From NCBI GenBank assembly GCA_017307275.1, contig JAFKFK010000011.1, positions 1-64,000 of the forward strand: a DNA stretch of 64,000 nt, in the 5' to 3' direction. The DNA is from Alphaproteobacteria bacterium. Lineage in GTDB: Bacteria > Pseudomonadota > Alphaproteobacteria > Reyranellales > Reyranellaceae. Position numbers and translations under genes: made by a program. The first letter of the stretch is position 1. Each line of letters begins with the position of its first letter. This document shows positions 42,944-52,375 of the stretch, piece after piece. Under the pieces are notes generated by a model. It saw nothing but the letters and a program-made list of their open reading frames with translations, ran no database searches and was not told the origin of the DNA.

Positions 42944-44166
42944 CCCGGCGCCGATCCCTGCGTGCCGACATAGACGGCATAGAGCGACTGACTGGCGGCC
43001 ATGAACAGGCGGTTGCGCTTGGGGCCACCGAAGCAGACGTTGCCGCACACTTCGGGCAGTCGAATGCGACCGAGTAGCTTGCCCTCGGGTGACCAGACGG
43101 TCACGCCGCTGTAGCCAAGGGCGCGACCGGCGTTGCTGGAGCACCAGAGGTTGCCGTCGACGTCGGTGCGCAGCCCGTCGGGGCCGCATTTGATGCCGTC
43201 GATCATGCAGTCGGTGAAGACCTTGCCGTTGCTGACCTTGTTGTCGGCGCCGACGTCGAACACGAAGACCTCGCCCTTGCCGCCGGGGCCGGTATCGCCC
43301 GGCCCTTTGCCGGTGCTGGCGACGTAGAGCTTCTTGTGATCGGGCGAGAAGCAGAGGCCGTTGGGGTCGGGCACCTGTTGCTCGGTGATGACGAGGTCGA
43401 TCCGGCCGCTCGGGTCGACGCGATAGCAGTTGGTCGGCAACTCGCGCTTCATCGAGCCCATGCCCGGTGGTTGGCCCAGGGTCGGCTTCAGCCGTCCGGA
43501 CGCATTGCTCGGACCACCGGCCATGTCCGGCGTGCCTTCGTAGAGCTGGCCGCCATAGGGCGGATCGGTGAACCAGTAGCTGCCGTCGGGATGCGGCACG
43601 ACATCGTTGGGCGAGTTGAGGCGCTTGCCTTCGTAGTTGTCCGCCAACACCGTCGCCGAGCCGTCGAGCTCGTAGCGCACGACGCGCCGCGTCAGGTGCT
43701 CGCAGGACAGTTGGCGGCCCTGGAAGTCGAAGGTGTTGCCGTTGCTGTTGTTGGACGGCAGACGGAACACGCTCACCCGATCGTCGTCCTCGAGCCAACG
43801 AAGCTGACGGTTGTTGGGAATGTCGCTCCAGACGAGATAGCGCCCTTGGGCATTCCAGGCGGGGCCTTCGGACCAGAGCGCGCCGGTCCACAGCCGCTTG
43901 ATGGCTGTGTTCGGCTGGGTAATGGCATTGAACGCCGGGTCGACCGTGATGATGTCGGGATCGCGGAAGTAGGTCGTCGGCGCGCCGTTGGGGCCGAAGT
44001 CACGCGGTGGGTTGGTGATGGTGGTGGCGGGCGCCGCTTGTGTTGCCGCCGGGGCTTGCGCCAGAGCGAAGCCCGGGGCCAGGGCCATTGTCCCGATGCC
44101 TGTTGCGCCGGCTGCTTTGATCAGGCCGCGACGTGAGAGATCGGTAGCGCGTGCGTGCTGCGTCAT
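42940..44166 (-). CDS. SMP-30/gluconolactonase family protein, Tat-exported
   Basis: Beta-propeller lactonase-type enzyme of 408 residues, calcium dependent in known members, which opens sugar lactones such as gluconolactone. The N-terminus LSRRGLIKAAGATGIGTMAL is a Tat signal. Propeller landmarks are LWTGALWSEGPAWNAQG, NSPNDVVPHPDGSYWFTDPPYGG, PDPNGLCFSPDHKKLYVAST and CGPDGLRTDVDGNLWCSSN. Metal-binding Glu, Asn and Asp residues of the family are in these loops. ATG 44166 has GGAGGAGAA upstream. Periplasmic. Real substrate not known. Confidence 0.92.
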   Translation of the reverse strand: MTQHARATDLSRRGLIKAAGATGIGTMALAPGFALAQAPAATQAAPATTITNPPRDFGPNGAPTTYFRDPDIITVDPAFNAITQPNTAIKRLWTGALWSEGPAWNAQGRYLVWSDIPNNRQLRWLEDDDRVSVFRLPSNNSNGNTFDFQGRQLSCEHLTRRVVRYELDGSATVLADNYEGKRLNSPNDVVPHPDGSYWFTDPPYGGQLYEGTPDMAGGPSNASGRLKPTLGQPPGMGSMKRELPTNCYRVDPSGRIDLVITEQQVPDPNGLCFSPDHKKLYVASTGKGPGDTGPGGKGEVFVFDVGADNKVSNGKVFTDCMIDGIKCGPDGLRTDVDGNLWCSSNAGRALGYSGVTVWSPEGKLLGRIRLPEVCGNVCFGGPKRNRLFMAASQSLYAVYVGTQGSAPG

Positions 44167-44283
44167 GAGCGTTCTCCTCCGAGGCTTTGTTCTTGGCTCT
44201 CTAGGCAACGCGACTCTACGCTACGGGAAGGCTAGGCCCGGTTACGTCGGCTCACAACATGCGTGGACGCAACTCTCGGGGCT

Positions 44284-44835
44284 TCAAACGTACGTGACCT
44301 TCACGATCTCGATCTCCTCCTCGCCGCCGGGCGTGCGCATCCGCACGACGTCGCCTTCATGGGCGCGCAGGAGGGCGCGGGCGATGGGGGAGATCCAGCT
44401 CACATGGCCGCGGCCGGGATCGACCTCGTCGACGCCCACGATCTTCACCGTGCGTTCCTCGTCGCGGGCGTTGGCGTAGACCACCGTGGCGCCGAAGAAC
44501 ACCTGGTCGGTCTTGGGTCGCTTGGCCGGATCGACCACCTCGGAGCGTTCCAGCCGCTTGCTGAGGAAGCGGATGCGACGGTCAATCTCGCGCAGGCGTT
44601 TCTTGCCGTAGAGATAGTCGCCGTTCTCCGAGCGGTCGCCGTTGGCCGCTGCCCACGACACGATCTGCACGACCTCGGGCCGCTCCTTGCGCATTAGGGT
44701 CATCAGCTCCTCGCGCATGCGGGCGAAGCCCTCAGGGGTCATGTAGTTCTTGGCGCCGGCAGGCAGACCGCCGATATCGTCGGGCAGGTCGTCCTCGTCG
44801 TCGCCGTCGCTTTCCTTGGTGAAGGCCTTGCTCAT
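44284..44835 (-). CDS. greB: Transcription elongation factor GreB
   Basis: GreA/GreB family factor (183 residues) that stimulates RNA polymerase to cleave backtracked transcripts. An N-terminal acidic extension (ESDGDDEDDLPDDIGG) precedes the coiled-coil stalk, with the active tip SWAAANGDRSENGDY containing the essential acidic pair, and the C-terminal domain ending in the typical ISPIARALLRAHEGDVV. The length and the DYLYGKKRLREIDRRI stalk favour GreB over GreA. ATG 44835 has AAGGA upstream. The gene is divergent from ureD, only 30 bases between starts. Confidence 0.93.
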   Translation of the reverse strand: MSKAFTKESDGDDEDDLPDDIGGLPAGAKNYMTPEGFARMREELMTLMRKERPEVVQIVSWAAANGDRSENGDYLYGKKRLREIDRRIRFLSKRLERSEVVDPAKRPKTDQVFFGATVVYANARDEERTVKIVGVDEVDPGRGHVSWISPIARALLRAHEGDVVRMRTPGGEEEIEIVKVTYV

Positions 44836-44865
44836 TTCGGTCCTTAATCTATCAAGTCGGGGCGG

Positions 44866-45687
44866 ATGAAAACCAGCGCCTCCCGGCCCCGTTTGCAGCG
44901 CGCCTCCGGCGAAAGCCGCGTCGTCTTCGAACGCCGCGACGGCCAGACGCGGCTTGCCGACCTCTATCAACGCGATCCCTGCCGGGTCTTGTTCCCGGTG
45001 CCGGAGCCGGGCGAACCGCCGCAGGCCGTGATGATCACGACTTCGGGCGGCGTCACCGACGGCGATTCGCTCACGATGGCGGTCGAGATCGGTCCGCAGG
45101 CCGAAGCGGTGGCGACCACCCAGGCGGCGGAGAAGATCTATCGCGCCGCGAAGGGCGGTGGCCACTGCGGCATCGACGTCCGATTGGCTGTTGCTGCAGG
45201 GGCCACGCTGGAGTGGCTACCGCAGGAAACCATCGTCTTCGAGCGTGCGCGGCTGAAGCGCCGGACAATCGCCGACGTGGCCGAGGGCGGCGCGCTGCTC
45301 GCCTGCGAAATGGTGGTGCTGGGCCGCGGCGCGTCGGGCGAGCGCTTCACCTCGGGCCTGCTGTTGGACTCCTGGTCGGTACGGCGGGCCGGGCGGCTGG
45401 TCTGGACGGATACGCTGCGCGTCGAGGGCGAGACGCCGGACGGCGCGGGCTTCGGCACGGCCAATGCGCTGGCGACGGTCATCGGTGTCTGGGACGAACC
45501 GCAGAAGCGCTTCGAGGAAGCCCGCGCCTTGCTGGAGGCTGCAGATGAAGTGCGCGCCGGTGTCACGCTGGTGAACGGCATCCTCGTCGCGCGCCTGCTG
45601 GGGGAGGCGACGGCGGTGCGCGCGGCGACCATCCGCTTTCTCACCGAATTTCGCGCGCGCCGTTTGCCGCGCGTTTGGCATGTTTGA
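44866..45687 (+). CDS. ureD: Urease accessory protein UreD
   Basis: Scaffold accessory protein (273 residues) that binds apo-urease with UreF and UreG for nickel insertion. Family landmarks: VMITTSGGVTDGDSLTMAVEIG, ATTQAAEKIYRA, AAGATLEWLPQETIVFERA and the C-terminal RLLGEATAVRAATIRFL then PRVWHV. First gene of the urease operon, followed by an 80-base gap before ureA. It is divergent from greB. The end of the gene overlaps the putative sigma-54 element upstream of ureA. Confidence 0.94.
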   Translation: MKTSASRPRLQRASGESRVVFERRDGQTRLADLYQRDPCRVLFPVPEPGEPPQAVMITTSGGVTDGDSLTMAVEIGPQAEAVATTQAAEKIYRAAKGGGHCGIDVRLAVAAGATLEWLPQETIVFERARLKRRTIADVAEGGALLACEMVVLGRGASGERFTSGLLLDSWSVRRAGRLVWTDTLRVEGETPDGAGFGTANALATVIGVWDEPQKRFEEARALLEAADEVRAGVTLVNGILVARLLGEATAVRAATIRFLTEFRARRLPRVWHV

Positions 45688-45691
45688 TGCA
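45676..45691 (+). promoter_or_regulatory. Putative sigma-54 (-24/-12) promoter upstream of ureA
   Basis: TGGCATG at 45676-45682, four spacer bases, then ATGCA at 45687-45691; invariant GG and GC are 12 bases apart. Each box has one mismatch to TGGCACG/TTGCA. It overlaps the last codons of ureD and would start transcription near 45702, about 65 bases before ureA. Confidence 0.4.
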
Positions 45692-45767
45692 ACTCTTTGC
45701 CGAAACGGGTGCCGCGCTATAGTCCGGCCCAACCACTAAAGGGCTAGCGGGCAGGGGGAAACGGTCG

Positions 45768-46070
45768 ATGAATCTGACGCCACGTGAAAAAGACAAGCTT
45801 CTGGTGGCCATGGCGGCCGTCGTGGCGCGCCGCCGTCTCGAACGCGGGGTGAAGCTCAATTATCCCGAGGCCGTGGCCCTCATCACCGATTTCGTCGTCG
45901 AAGGCGCGCGCGATGGCCGTTCGGTCGCCGACCTGATGCGCGACGGCGCCCATGTGATCAGCCGCGCTCAGGTGATGGACGGCATCGCCGACATGCTGGC
46001 GGAAATCCAGGTCGAGGCGACCTTTCCCGACGGCACCAAGCTCGTCACCGTCCACGCCCCGATCCGCTGA
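45768..46070 (+). CDS. ureA: Urease gamma subunit
   Basis: Small structural subunit of urease (100 residues), which hydrolyses urea to ammonia and carbamate in the cytoplasm. Typical start [17 protein letters not shown], then [14 protein letters not shown] and [11 protein letters not shown], ending [21 protein letters not shown]. It is separate here, whereas ureB and ureC that follow 11 bases later are fused. GGGGGAAA precedes the ATG. Confidence 0.97.
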   Translation: MNLTPREKDKLLVAMAAVVARRRLERGVKLNYPEAVALITDFVVEGARDGRSVADLMRDGAHVISRAQVMDGIADMLAEIQVEATFPDGTKLVTVHAPIR

Positions 46071-46081
46071 GGAGAGACGCC

Positions 46082-48127
46082 ATGATCCCCGGTGAAATCC
46101 TCGCAAGCAAAGGCGAGCTTGAACTCAACAAGGGCCGCAACCCGATCACCATCGAGGTCGCCAACACCGGCGACCGGCCGATCCAGGTCGGCAGCCACTA
46201 TCATTTCTTCGAGACCAATGACGCGCTGAAGTTCGACCGCAAGCGTACCAAGGGCATGCGGCTCGACATCGCGGCCGGAACCGCCGTTCGCTTCGAGCCC
46301 GGCCAGTCGCGCACCGTGCGGCTCACGCCCTATCTCGGCGGCCGCGAAAGCCACGGTTTTCAGGGCAGGGTCGGTGGGAAGCTGGGGCCGGTCGCCAAGG
46401 TCGGTCCGTCGAACGAGGGCCCGACACGCATCTCGCGCTCGGCCTATGTCCACATGTTCGGCCCGACCGTTGGCGACAAGGTACGGCTCGCCGATACCGA
46501 TCTTTTCATCGAGGTCGAGAAGGACCACACGACCTACGGCGAGGAAGTGAAGTTCGGCGGTGGCAAGGTGATCCGCGACGGTATGGGCCAGAGCCAGCGC
46601 ACGCGCGCCCAGGGTGCCGTCGATACCGTGATCACCAATGCGCTGATCCTCGATCACTGGGGCGTCGTCAAAGCCGATATCGGCCTCAAGGGCGGGTTGA
46701 TCGTGGCCATCGGCAAGGCCGGCAATCCCGACGTGCAGCCCGGCGTGGACATCGTCATCGGCCCCGGCACCGAAGCGATTGCCGGCGAAGGCAAGATCGT
46801 TACCGCGGGCGGCATCGATTGCCACATCCACTTCATCTGTCCGCAGCAAGTCGACGATGCGCTCTATAGCGGTATCACCACCATGATGGGCGGTGGCACC
46901 GGCCCCGCTCATGGCACGCTCGCCACCACCGTGACGCCCGGCCCGTGGCACATGGGCCGCATGCTGCAGGCCGCTGAAGGCCTGCCGATGAATCTCGGCT
47001 TCTTCGGCAAGGGCAACACGTCCAAGCCGGCCGGTATCAAGGAGCAGGTCGAAGCCGGCGCCTGTGGGCTCAAGTTGCACGAGGATTGGGGCACGACACC
47101 AGCGGCCATCGACAATTGCCTGACGGTCGCCGATCGCATGGACGTGCAGGTGGCGATCCATACCGACACCTTGAACGAGTCGGGCTTCGTCGAGACGACG
47201 CGCGCCGCCTTCAAGGGCCGCACCATCGCGACATTCCACACCGAAGGGGCGGGCGGTGGCCATGCGCCGGATATCATTCGCCTTGCCGGCGAGAAGAACG
47301 TACTGCCGTCCTCGACCAACCCGACGATGCCCTACACGGTGAACACCGTGGACGAGCATCTCGACATGCTGATGGTATGCCATCATCTCGACGCCGCCAT
47401 CCCCGAGGACGTTGCCTTCGCCGAGAGCCGTATCCGCAAGGAGACGATCGCCGCCGAAGACATCCTCCACGATATGGGCGCCTTCTCCATGATGTCGTCC
47501 GACAGCCAGGCCATGGGCCGGGTCGGGGAAGTCGTGATCCGCACCTGGCAGACCGCCGACAAGATGAAGAAGCAGCGCGGGCGTCTCAAGGAGGAGAGCG
47601 GCGACAACGATAATGTCCGCGCCAAGCGCTACATCGCCAAGTACACGATCAACCCGGCGATCACGCACGGCATTTCCAAGCATGTGGGGTCGATCGAGGT
47701 CGGCAAGCGCGCCGATCTGGTGATCTGGTCGCCGGCCTTCTTCGGCGCCAAGCCCGACATGGTGCTGCTTGGCGGTTCGATCGTGGCGGCGCCGATGGGC
47801 GATCCCAACGCGTCGATCCCGACGCCGCAGCCTGTGCATTACCGGCCGATGTTCGGTGCTTTAGGTCGCAGCCTCGTCGTCAGCCCGGCTCTGTTCGTCT
47901 CGCAGGCGGCCATCGCCAAGGGCGTGGCGAAGAAGTGGGGACTGAGCCGGCCGCTGCTGCCGGTGAAGGGCACGCGCAAGATCGGCAAGAAGCACATGAT
48001 TCACAATTCGGTCTGTCCGAAGATCGAAGTAGACTCCGAGACCTACGAGGTGCGGGCCGACGGCGAACTCCTGACCTGCGAGCCCGCCACGTCGCTCCCC
48101 TTGGCGCAACGCTACTTTCTGTTCTGA
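46082..48127 (+). CDS. ureC: Fused urease beta-alpha subunit (UreB-UreC)
   Basis: Single frame of 681 residues in which urease beta (1 to about 100, [16 protein letters not shown] through [11 protein letters not shown]) continues through a linker of about 15 residues (101-115) into the complete alpha subunit ([20 protein letters not shown] onward). Alpha active-site residues are intact with an offset of +114: His248 and His250 (CHIHF), carbamylated Lys331 (GLKLHEDWG), flap Cys433-His434 (MVCHHLD), and downstream His in [12 protein letters not shown]. No stop or start separates the halves, so a ureB-ureC gene fusion is directly visible. Fusions known best are UreA-UreB in Helicobacter and plant single-chain urease; a beta-alpha fusion with a free gamma is less usual. 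Function should be normal. Confidence 0.95.
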   Translation: MIPGEILASKGELELNKGRNPITIEVANTGDRPIQVGSHYHFFETNDALKFDRKRTKGMRLDIAAGTAVRFEPGQSRTVRLTPYLGGRESHGFQGRVGGKLGPVAKVGPSNEGPTRISRSAYVHMFGPTVGDKVRLADTDLFIEVEKDHTTYGEEVKFGGGKVIRDGMGQSQRTRAQGAVDTVITNALILDHWGVVKADIGLKGGLIVAIGKAGNPDVQPGVDIVIGPGTEAIAGEGKIVTAGGIDCHIHFICPQQVDDALYSGITTMMGGGTGPAHGTLATTVTPGPWHMGRMLQAAEGLPMNLGFFGKGNTSKPAGIKEQVEAGACGLKLHEDWGTTPAAIDNCLTVADRMDVQVAIHTDTLNESGFVETTRAAFKGRTIATFHTEGAGGGHAPDIIRLAGEKNVLPSSTNPTMPYTVNTVDEHLDMLMVCHHLDAAIPEDVAFAESRIRKETIAAEDILHDMGAFSMMSSDSQAMGRVGEVVIRTWQTADKMKKQRGRLKEESGDNDNVRAKRYIAKYTINPAITHGISKHVGSIEVGKRADLVIWSPAFFGAKPDMVLLGGSIVAAPMGDPNASIPTPQPVHYRPMFGALGRSLVVSPALFVSQAAIAKGVAKKWGLSRPLLPVKGTRKIGKKHMIHNSVCPKIEVDSETYEVRADGELLTCEPATSLPLAQRYFLF

Positions 48128-48129
48128 CC

Positions 48130-48618
48130 ATGAAACGAGCCATCGACGTCGTACGTGCCGGCCATTGGCCGGCGCCTGAGCGTATCGACACCGTGACCCT
48201 GCTGTTCGACGACCGGTATCGCAGACGCCTGCGCATGCTGGGCGATGGCGGACTCGATTTCCTGCTCGATCTGGTCGAGCCGGTCGTGCTGCACACCGGC
48301 GACGGGCTGCAATTGGAGGAGGGTGGTTTCGTCGAGGTGAAGGCGGCGGAAGAAGACCTCGTCGAGGTACGCGGCCGAGATGCCGCGGCCTTCGCGCGGA
48401 TCGCCTGGCATCTCGGCAATCGCCATTTGCCGACGCAGATAGATCACGACCGCCTTCTGATCCGCGACGATCACGTCATCGTCGACATGCTGAAGGGGCT
48501 GGGTGCCGAAGTGCGCAAGGTGCGCGTGCCCTTCGATCCCGAGGGCGGCGCCTACGGCCAGCACAATCACGATACCGGGCATCGCCACGGCGAACTGCAT
48601 CCGGAGCGTCATGGCTAG
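48130..48618 (+). CDS. ureE: Urease nickel metallochaperone UreE
   Basis: Nickel-binding chaperone of 162 residues that hands nickel to UreG. N-terminal peptide-binding domain (MKRAIDVVRAGHWP, TLLFDDRYRRR), then the metal-binding domain with AWHLGNRHLPTQI and HVIVDMLKGLGAEV, and a His-rich tail of about residues 140-162 with seven His. It begins 2 bases after the ureBC stop and its own stop overlaps ureF by 8 bases, so translation is coupled along the operon. Confidence 0.95.
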   Translation: MKRAIDVVRAGHWPAPERIDTVTLLFDDRYRRRLRMLGDGGLDFLLDLVEPVVLHTGDGLQLEEGGFVEVKAAEEDLVEVRGRDAAAFARIAWHLGNRHLPTQIDHDRLLIRDDHVIVDMLKGLGAEVRKVRVPFDPEGGAYGQHNHDTGHRHGELHPERHG

Positions 48619-49306
48619 TGACGTAAAGAGGGACCCGCTCTATCGGCTGCTGGCCTGGCTGTCGCCGGCCTATCCGATCGGTGCCTTCAGCTACAGCCAT
48701 GGTGTCGAGACCGCCATCGAAGAAGGCTTCATCAAGGATCGTGTATCGCTGATCGCGTGGCTGCGGAGCGTCGTGGCCGAGGGAACGGGTCGAGTAGATG
48801 GCGCCTTGTTCGCTGCGGCCTGGCGTGCTGCGAGCGAGAGAGACTGGCCAACCTTCGATGCCATCGCCGAGCGTGCGGCAGCGTGGCGCGGCACGTCGGA
48901 AATGGCGCTGGAATCGCGCCAGCAGGGCGGTTCGTTCCTGTCGATCACGCGCACCGCATGGCCCCATGCCGACCTCGACGCGGCGGACCGGCGGCTGAAC
49001 GGCGAGATCGCACTGCCCGTCGCGGTAGCGCTGGCGGCTGCAGTGCATGCAATTCCGCTTGAGGCGTCTCTTGGCGGTTATCTGCACGCCTTCGCGGCCA
49101 ACCTGATTTCGGCGGCCGTGCGCGCCGTTCCGCTAGGGCAGAGCGACGGACAAAGGGCGCTTGCGGCGTTGGAGAATACCGTGAATGAAACGGTCGCGGC
49201 AGCGCTGGCGGTCGAATCGCTGGACGAGGTCGGCACGGCGACGCCCTTACTCGATTGGTGCTCGCTGCGACACGAAACACAGTACACGAGGCTTTTCCGC
49301 TCATGA
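48611..49306 (+). CDS. ureF: Urease accessory protein UreF
   Basis: All-helical accessory protein (231 residues) linking UreD and UreG in the maturation complex. Recognised by LLAWLSPAYPIGAFSYSHGVE near the N-terminus and NLISAAVRAVPLGQSDGQRAL in the C-terminal half, the region contacting UreG. ATG 48611 overlaps the ureE stop. The stop overlaps the start of a DUF3995-type membrane protein gene as TCATGA, so the unusual neighbour is coupled to UreF. Confidence 0.95.
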   Translation: MASDVKRDPLYRLLAWLSPAYPIGAFSYSHGVETAIEEGFIKDRVSLIAWLRSVVAEGTGRVDGALFAAAWRAASERDWPTFDAIAERAAAWRGTSEMALESRQQGGSFLSITRTAWPHADLDAADRRLNGEIALPVAVALAAAVHAIPLEASLGGYLHAFAANLISAAVRAVPLGQSDGQRALAALENTVNETVAAALAVESLDEVGTATPLLDWCSLRHETQYTRLFRS

Positions 49307-49727
49307 CGATATTGCTGGCCTTGCTGTTGACCATTGGCGTCGGCGCCATCGCGGTCATGCACGCCATGTGGGGGCTGGGCAGCCATTGGCCTGAAGAGAG
49401 CGAGGAAGCGCTGGCCCGCAGCGTCGTGGGCGACGGTCGGCGCCGCATGCCGCCTGCCTGGCAGAGTTTTGCCGTCGCGCTCCTGCTGGCCGTGATGGCC
49501 CTGTGGCCCTGGTATGCGCTGGGCCGGATGACCGAGCCGCGCGTTCTGGCCGGCACCTACGTGATCGCCGGCATCTTCATCGCCCGCTGCGTGGCCGGCT
49601 ACAGCATGCGCTGGAAGAGCTATTTCACGGTCGAGCCCTTTGCCACCCGAAACAGGAAGTATTATTCGCCCTACTGCCTGCTGATGGGCGTAGGATACAT
49701 CGCCCTCGCGGCCGGAGAACTCGAGCT

Positions 49728-49731
<4 letters not shown>
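49303..49731 (+). CDS. DUF3995-like membrane protein inserted in the urease operon
   Basis: Predicted inner-membrane protein of 142 residues with four hydrophobic segments (starting [20 protein letters not shown], then [28 protein letters not shown] and [12 protein letters not shown]). The layout and the HAMWGLGS then [12 protein letters not shown] motifs resemble DUF3995 proteins, whose function is unknown. Start and stop both overlap neighbours by four bases (ureF stop/ATGA, then ATG of ureG at 49728), so it is made stoichiometrically with the maturation factors. His and Cys residues near membrane segments suggest a link to metal or urea/ammonia movement, but this is a guess. Confidence 0.75.
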
Positions 49732-50354
<623 letters not shown>

Positions 50355-50377
50355 AGCTTTCAAATCGCGGTGTACCC

Positions 50378-50947
50378 ATGACCAGGATCGTCTCCCTCAT
50401 CGTCCTCCTGTGCGCGGCGGCCGGCCCGGCGCTGGCTCATCCGGGCCACGATACGTCGGGCTTTGCCCATCCCTTCACGGGCTGGGACCATCTGCTGGCG
50501 ATGGTGGGCGTCGGCCTGTGGGCCTCGCTGCTGGCGGCCAAGCGGCCTGCCGCGGCCTACCTCGTCCCCGCGGCCTTTGTCGTCATGATGCTTCTCGGGG
50601 CAGCTGCCGGATTCGCAGGCATAAAACTGCCTCTCGTTGAGGCGGCAATCGCCATCTCGGTCCTGGTTCTGGGGGCGCTGGTCGTCGGTGCAGTTCGTGT
50701 GCCATTGGCCGCGGCGATGGCGGTGGTCGGTCTGTTTGCCATTTTCCATGGCTATGCCCATGCCATCGAGGCGCCCTCGGTTGGCACCGGCGGGTTCATC
50801 CTGGGCTTCACGGCAGCGACCATCCTGCTCCACGCCGTCGGCCTGGGACTCGGCTGGGTTGCGCGGCGGTCGGTCGGCGACCTGGGATTGCGAGCGCTTG
50901 GCGGCGCCGTCATGGCGGGTGGGGCGCTGGCGCTGATCGCCAACTGA
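50378..50947 (+). CDS. ureJ: HupE/UreJ family nickel permease-like protein
   Basis: Membrane protein of 189 residues with a cleavable signal peptide (TRIVSLIVLLCAAAGPALA) followed directly by AHPGHD and HPFTGWDHLLAMVGVG, the metal-binding signature of HupE/UreJ, and about five further hydrophobic segments with FHGYAHAIE near the fourth. Members are associated with nickel uptake or facilitated diffusion for urease and hydrogenase. Last gene of the urease operon, 23 bases after ureG; the sigma-54-like urtA promoter follows. Confidence 0.92.
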   Translation: MTRIVSLIVLLCAAAGPALAHPGHDTSGFAHPFTGWDHLLAMVGVGLWASLLAAKRPAAAYLVPAAFVVMMLLGAAAGFAGIKLPLVEAAIAISVLVLGALVVGAVRVPLAAAMAVVGLFAIFHGYAHAIEAPSVGTGGFILGFTAATILLHAVGLGLGWVARRSVGDLGLRALGGAVMAGGALALIAN

Positions 50948-50974
50948 GCCTTTCAACAGGCCTCTTTCCGGGTT

Positions 50975-50990
50975 TGGCACGACTTTCGCT
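50975..50990 (+). promoter_or_regulatory. Putative sigma-54 (-24/-12) promoter of urtABCDE
   Basis: TGGCAC at 50975-50980 matches the -24 box exactly, and TCGCT at 50986-50990 matches the -12 box with one change; GG and GC are 12 bases apart. The predicted start is near 51001, about 40 bases before urtA. Located in the 93-base gap after ureJ. Confidence 0.5.
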
Positions 50991-50992
50991 TT

Positions 50993-51031
50993 CTTGATCT
51001 TCGGCGGGGAGATTCCGTCGGGAAGATCAAG
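50993..51031 (+). promoter_or_regulatory. Inverted repeat upstream of urtA
   Basis: Perfect 10-base inverted repeat CTTGATCTTC (50993-51002) and GAAGATCAAG (51022-51031), 19 bases apart. The right arm runs into the AAGGAG ribosome site of urtA. It could be an operator, or an RNA hairpin hiding the ribosome site if transcription starts upstream of 50993. If the sigma-54 start near 51001 is used, most of the left arm is not transcribed. Confidence 0.5.
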
Positions 51032-51040
51032 GAGAGCGGG

Positions 51041-52336
51041 ATGAACTTGGGAACGATCATGCGCACGGGCCTCGTGGCCGCCGGCCTGTTGGCCAGCGCC
51101 GCGACCGGCGCGCTCGCGCAAGGGGCACCGCCGATCAAGGTCGGCATTCTGCATTCACTGTCCGGCACCATGGCGATCAGCGAGACGACCCTGAAGGACG
51201 TCATGCTGATGCTGATCGAGGAGCAGAACAAGAAGGGCGGCGTCCTCGGCCGCAAGCTCGAGCCGGTCGTCGTCGATCCGGCGTCGAACTGGCCGCTGTT
51301 CGCCGAAAAGGCGCGCGAGCTCCTGCAGAAGGACAAGGTCGCGGCGGTGTTCGGCTGCTGGACCTCGGTCAGCCGCAAGTCGGTGCTGCCGGTGTTCGAG
51401 GAGCTGAACGGCATCCTCTTCTACCCGGTCCAGTACGAGGGTGAGGAAAGCTCGCGCAACGTGTTCTACACCGGCGCCGCTCCGAACCAGCAGGCGATCC
51501 CGGCCGTCGATTATCTGATGGCCAACGAGAAGGTGCAGCGCTGGGTTCTAGCCGGCACCGACTACGTCTATCCGCGCACGACCAACAAGATCCTCGAAGC
51601 CTATCTCAAGTCCAAGGGCGTCGCGCAGGAAGACATCCTGATCAACTACACGCCGTTCGGTCACTCCGACTGGCAGTCGATCGTCGCCGACATCAAGAAG
51701 TTCGGCTCGGCCGGCAAGAAGACCGCCGTGGTCTCGACCATCAACGGCGACGCCAACGTCCCGTTCTACAAGGAACTCGGCAACCAGGGCATCAAGGCCA
51801 AGGACATCCCGGTCGTCGCCTTCTCGGTCGGCGAGGAAGAACTGGCCGGCATCGACACCAAGCCGCTGGTCGGCCATCTCGCCGCCTGGAACTACTTCCA
51901 GTCCGTGAAGAACCCGACCAACGAGGCCTTCATCAAGACCTGGCAGACCTTCACCAAGAACCCCAAGCGGGTGACTAACGATCCGATGGAAGCCCATGTG
52001 ATCGGCTTCAACATGTGGATCGAGGCAGTGAAGAAGGCCGGCACGACCGACTCCGACGCCGTCATCGACGCGATGATCGGCGTGTCGGTGCCGAACCTGA
52101 CGGGTGGCTACTCGGCGATGCTGCCGAACCATCACATCACCAAGCCGGTCCTGATCGGCGAAATCCAGGGCAACGGTCAGTTCGACGTCGTCTCGCAGAC
52201 CAACGGTCTGGTGCTGGGTGACGAGTGGTCCGACTACCTGCCGGACTCGAAGGACCTGATCTCCGATTGGCGCAAGCCGATGAACTGCGGCAACTTCAAT
52301 GTCGCCACGGGCAAGTGTGGCGGTAAGGGCAAGTAG
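51041..52336 (+). CDS. urtA: Urea ABC transporter substrate-binding protein UrtA
   Basis: Periplasmic urea receptor, 431 residues, of the branched-chain-amino-acid-type family. Signal peptide LVAAGLLASAATGALAQ, then IKVGILHSLSGTMAISETTL, VFGCWTSVSRKSVLPVFEE and GILFYPVQYEGEESSRNVFY, the UrtA-diagnostic segment. Starts after GGAGAGCGGG. It is separated from urtB by a hairpin likely to give more UrtA than permease. Follows ureJ, so urea uptake and hydrolysis genes are adjacent. Confidence 0.97.
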   Translation: MNLGTIMRTGLVAAGLLASAATGALAQGAPPIKVGILHSLSGTMAISETTLKDVMLMLIEEQNKKGGVLGRKLEPVVVDPASNWPLFAEKARELLQKDKVAAVFGCWTSVSRKSVLPVFEELNGILFYPVQYEGEESSRNVFYTGAAPNQQAIPAVDYLMANEKVQRWVLAGTDYVYPRTTNKILEAYLKSKGVAQEDILINYTPFGHSDWQSIVADIKKFGSAGKKTAVVSTINGDANVPFYKELGNQGIKAKDIPVVAFSVGEEELAGIDTKPLVGHLAAWNYFQSVKNPTNEAFIKTWQTFTKNPKRVTNDPMEAHVIGFNMWIEAVKKAGTTDSDAVIDAMIGVSVPNLTGGYSAMLPNHHITKPVLIGEIQGNGQFDVVSQTNGLVLGDEWSDYLPDSKDLISDWRKPMNCGNFNVATGKCGGKGK

Positions 52337-52375
52337 GTCCCCGCACCGCAGTCTCTAAGTTGCAACCCACAGGGG

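Noticed and set aside
45697..45723. Sigma-70-like boxes TTGCCG and TATAGT before ureA
   Set aside because: Spacer is only 15 bases and the -35 match is poor; the sigma-54-like element just upstream is more convincing.
46380..46440. Separate ureC start inside the fusion gene
   Set aside because: No stop codon ends ureB in this frame, and I see no ATG/GTG with a ribosome site at the expected ureC start; the fusion is the simplest reading.
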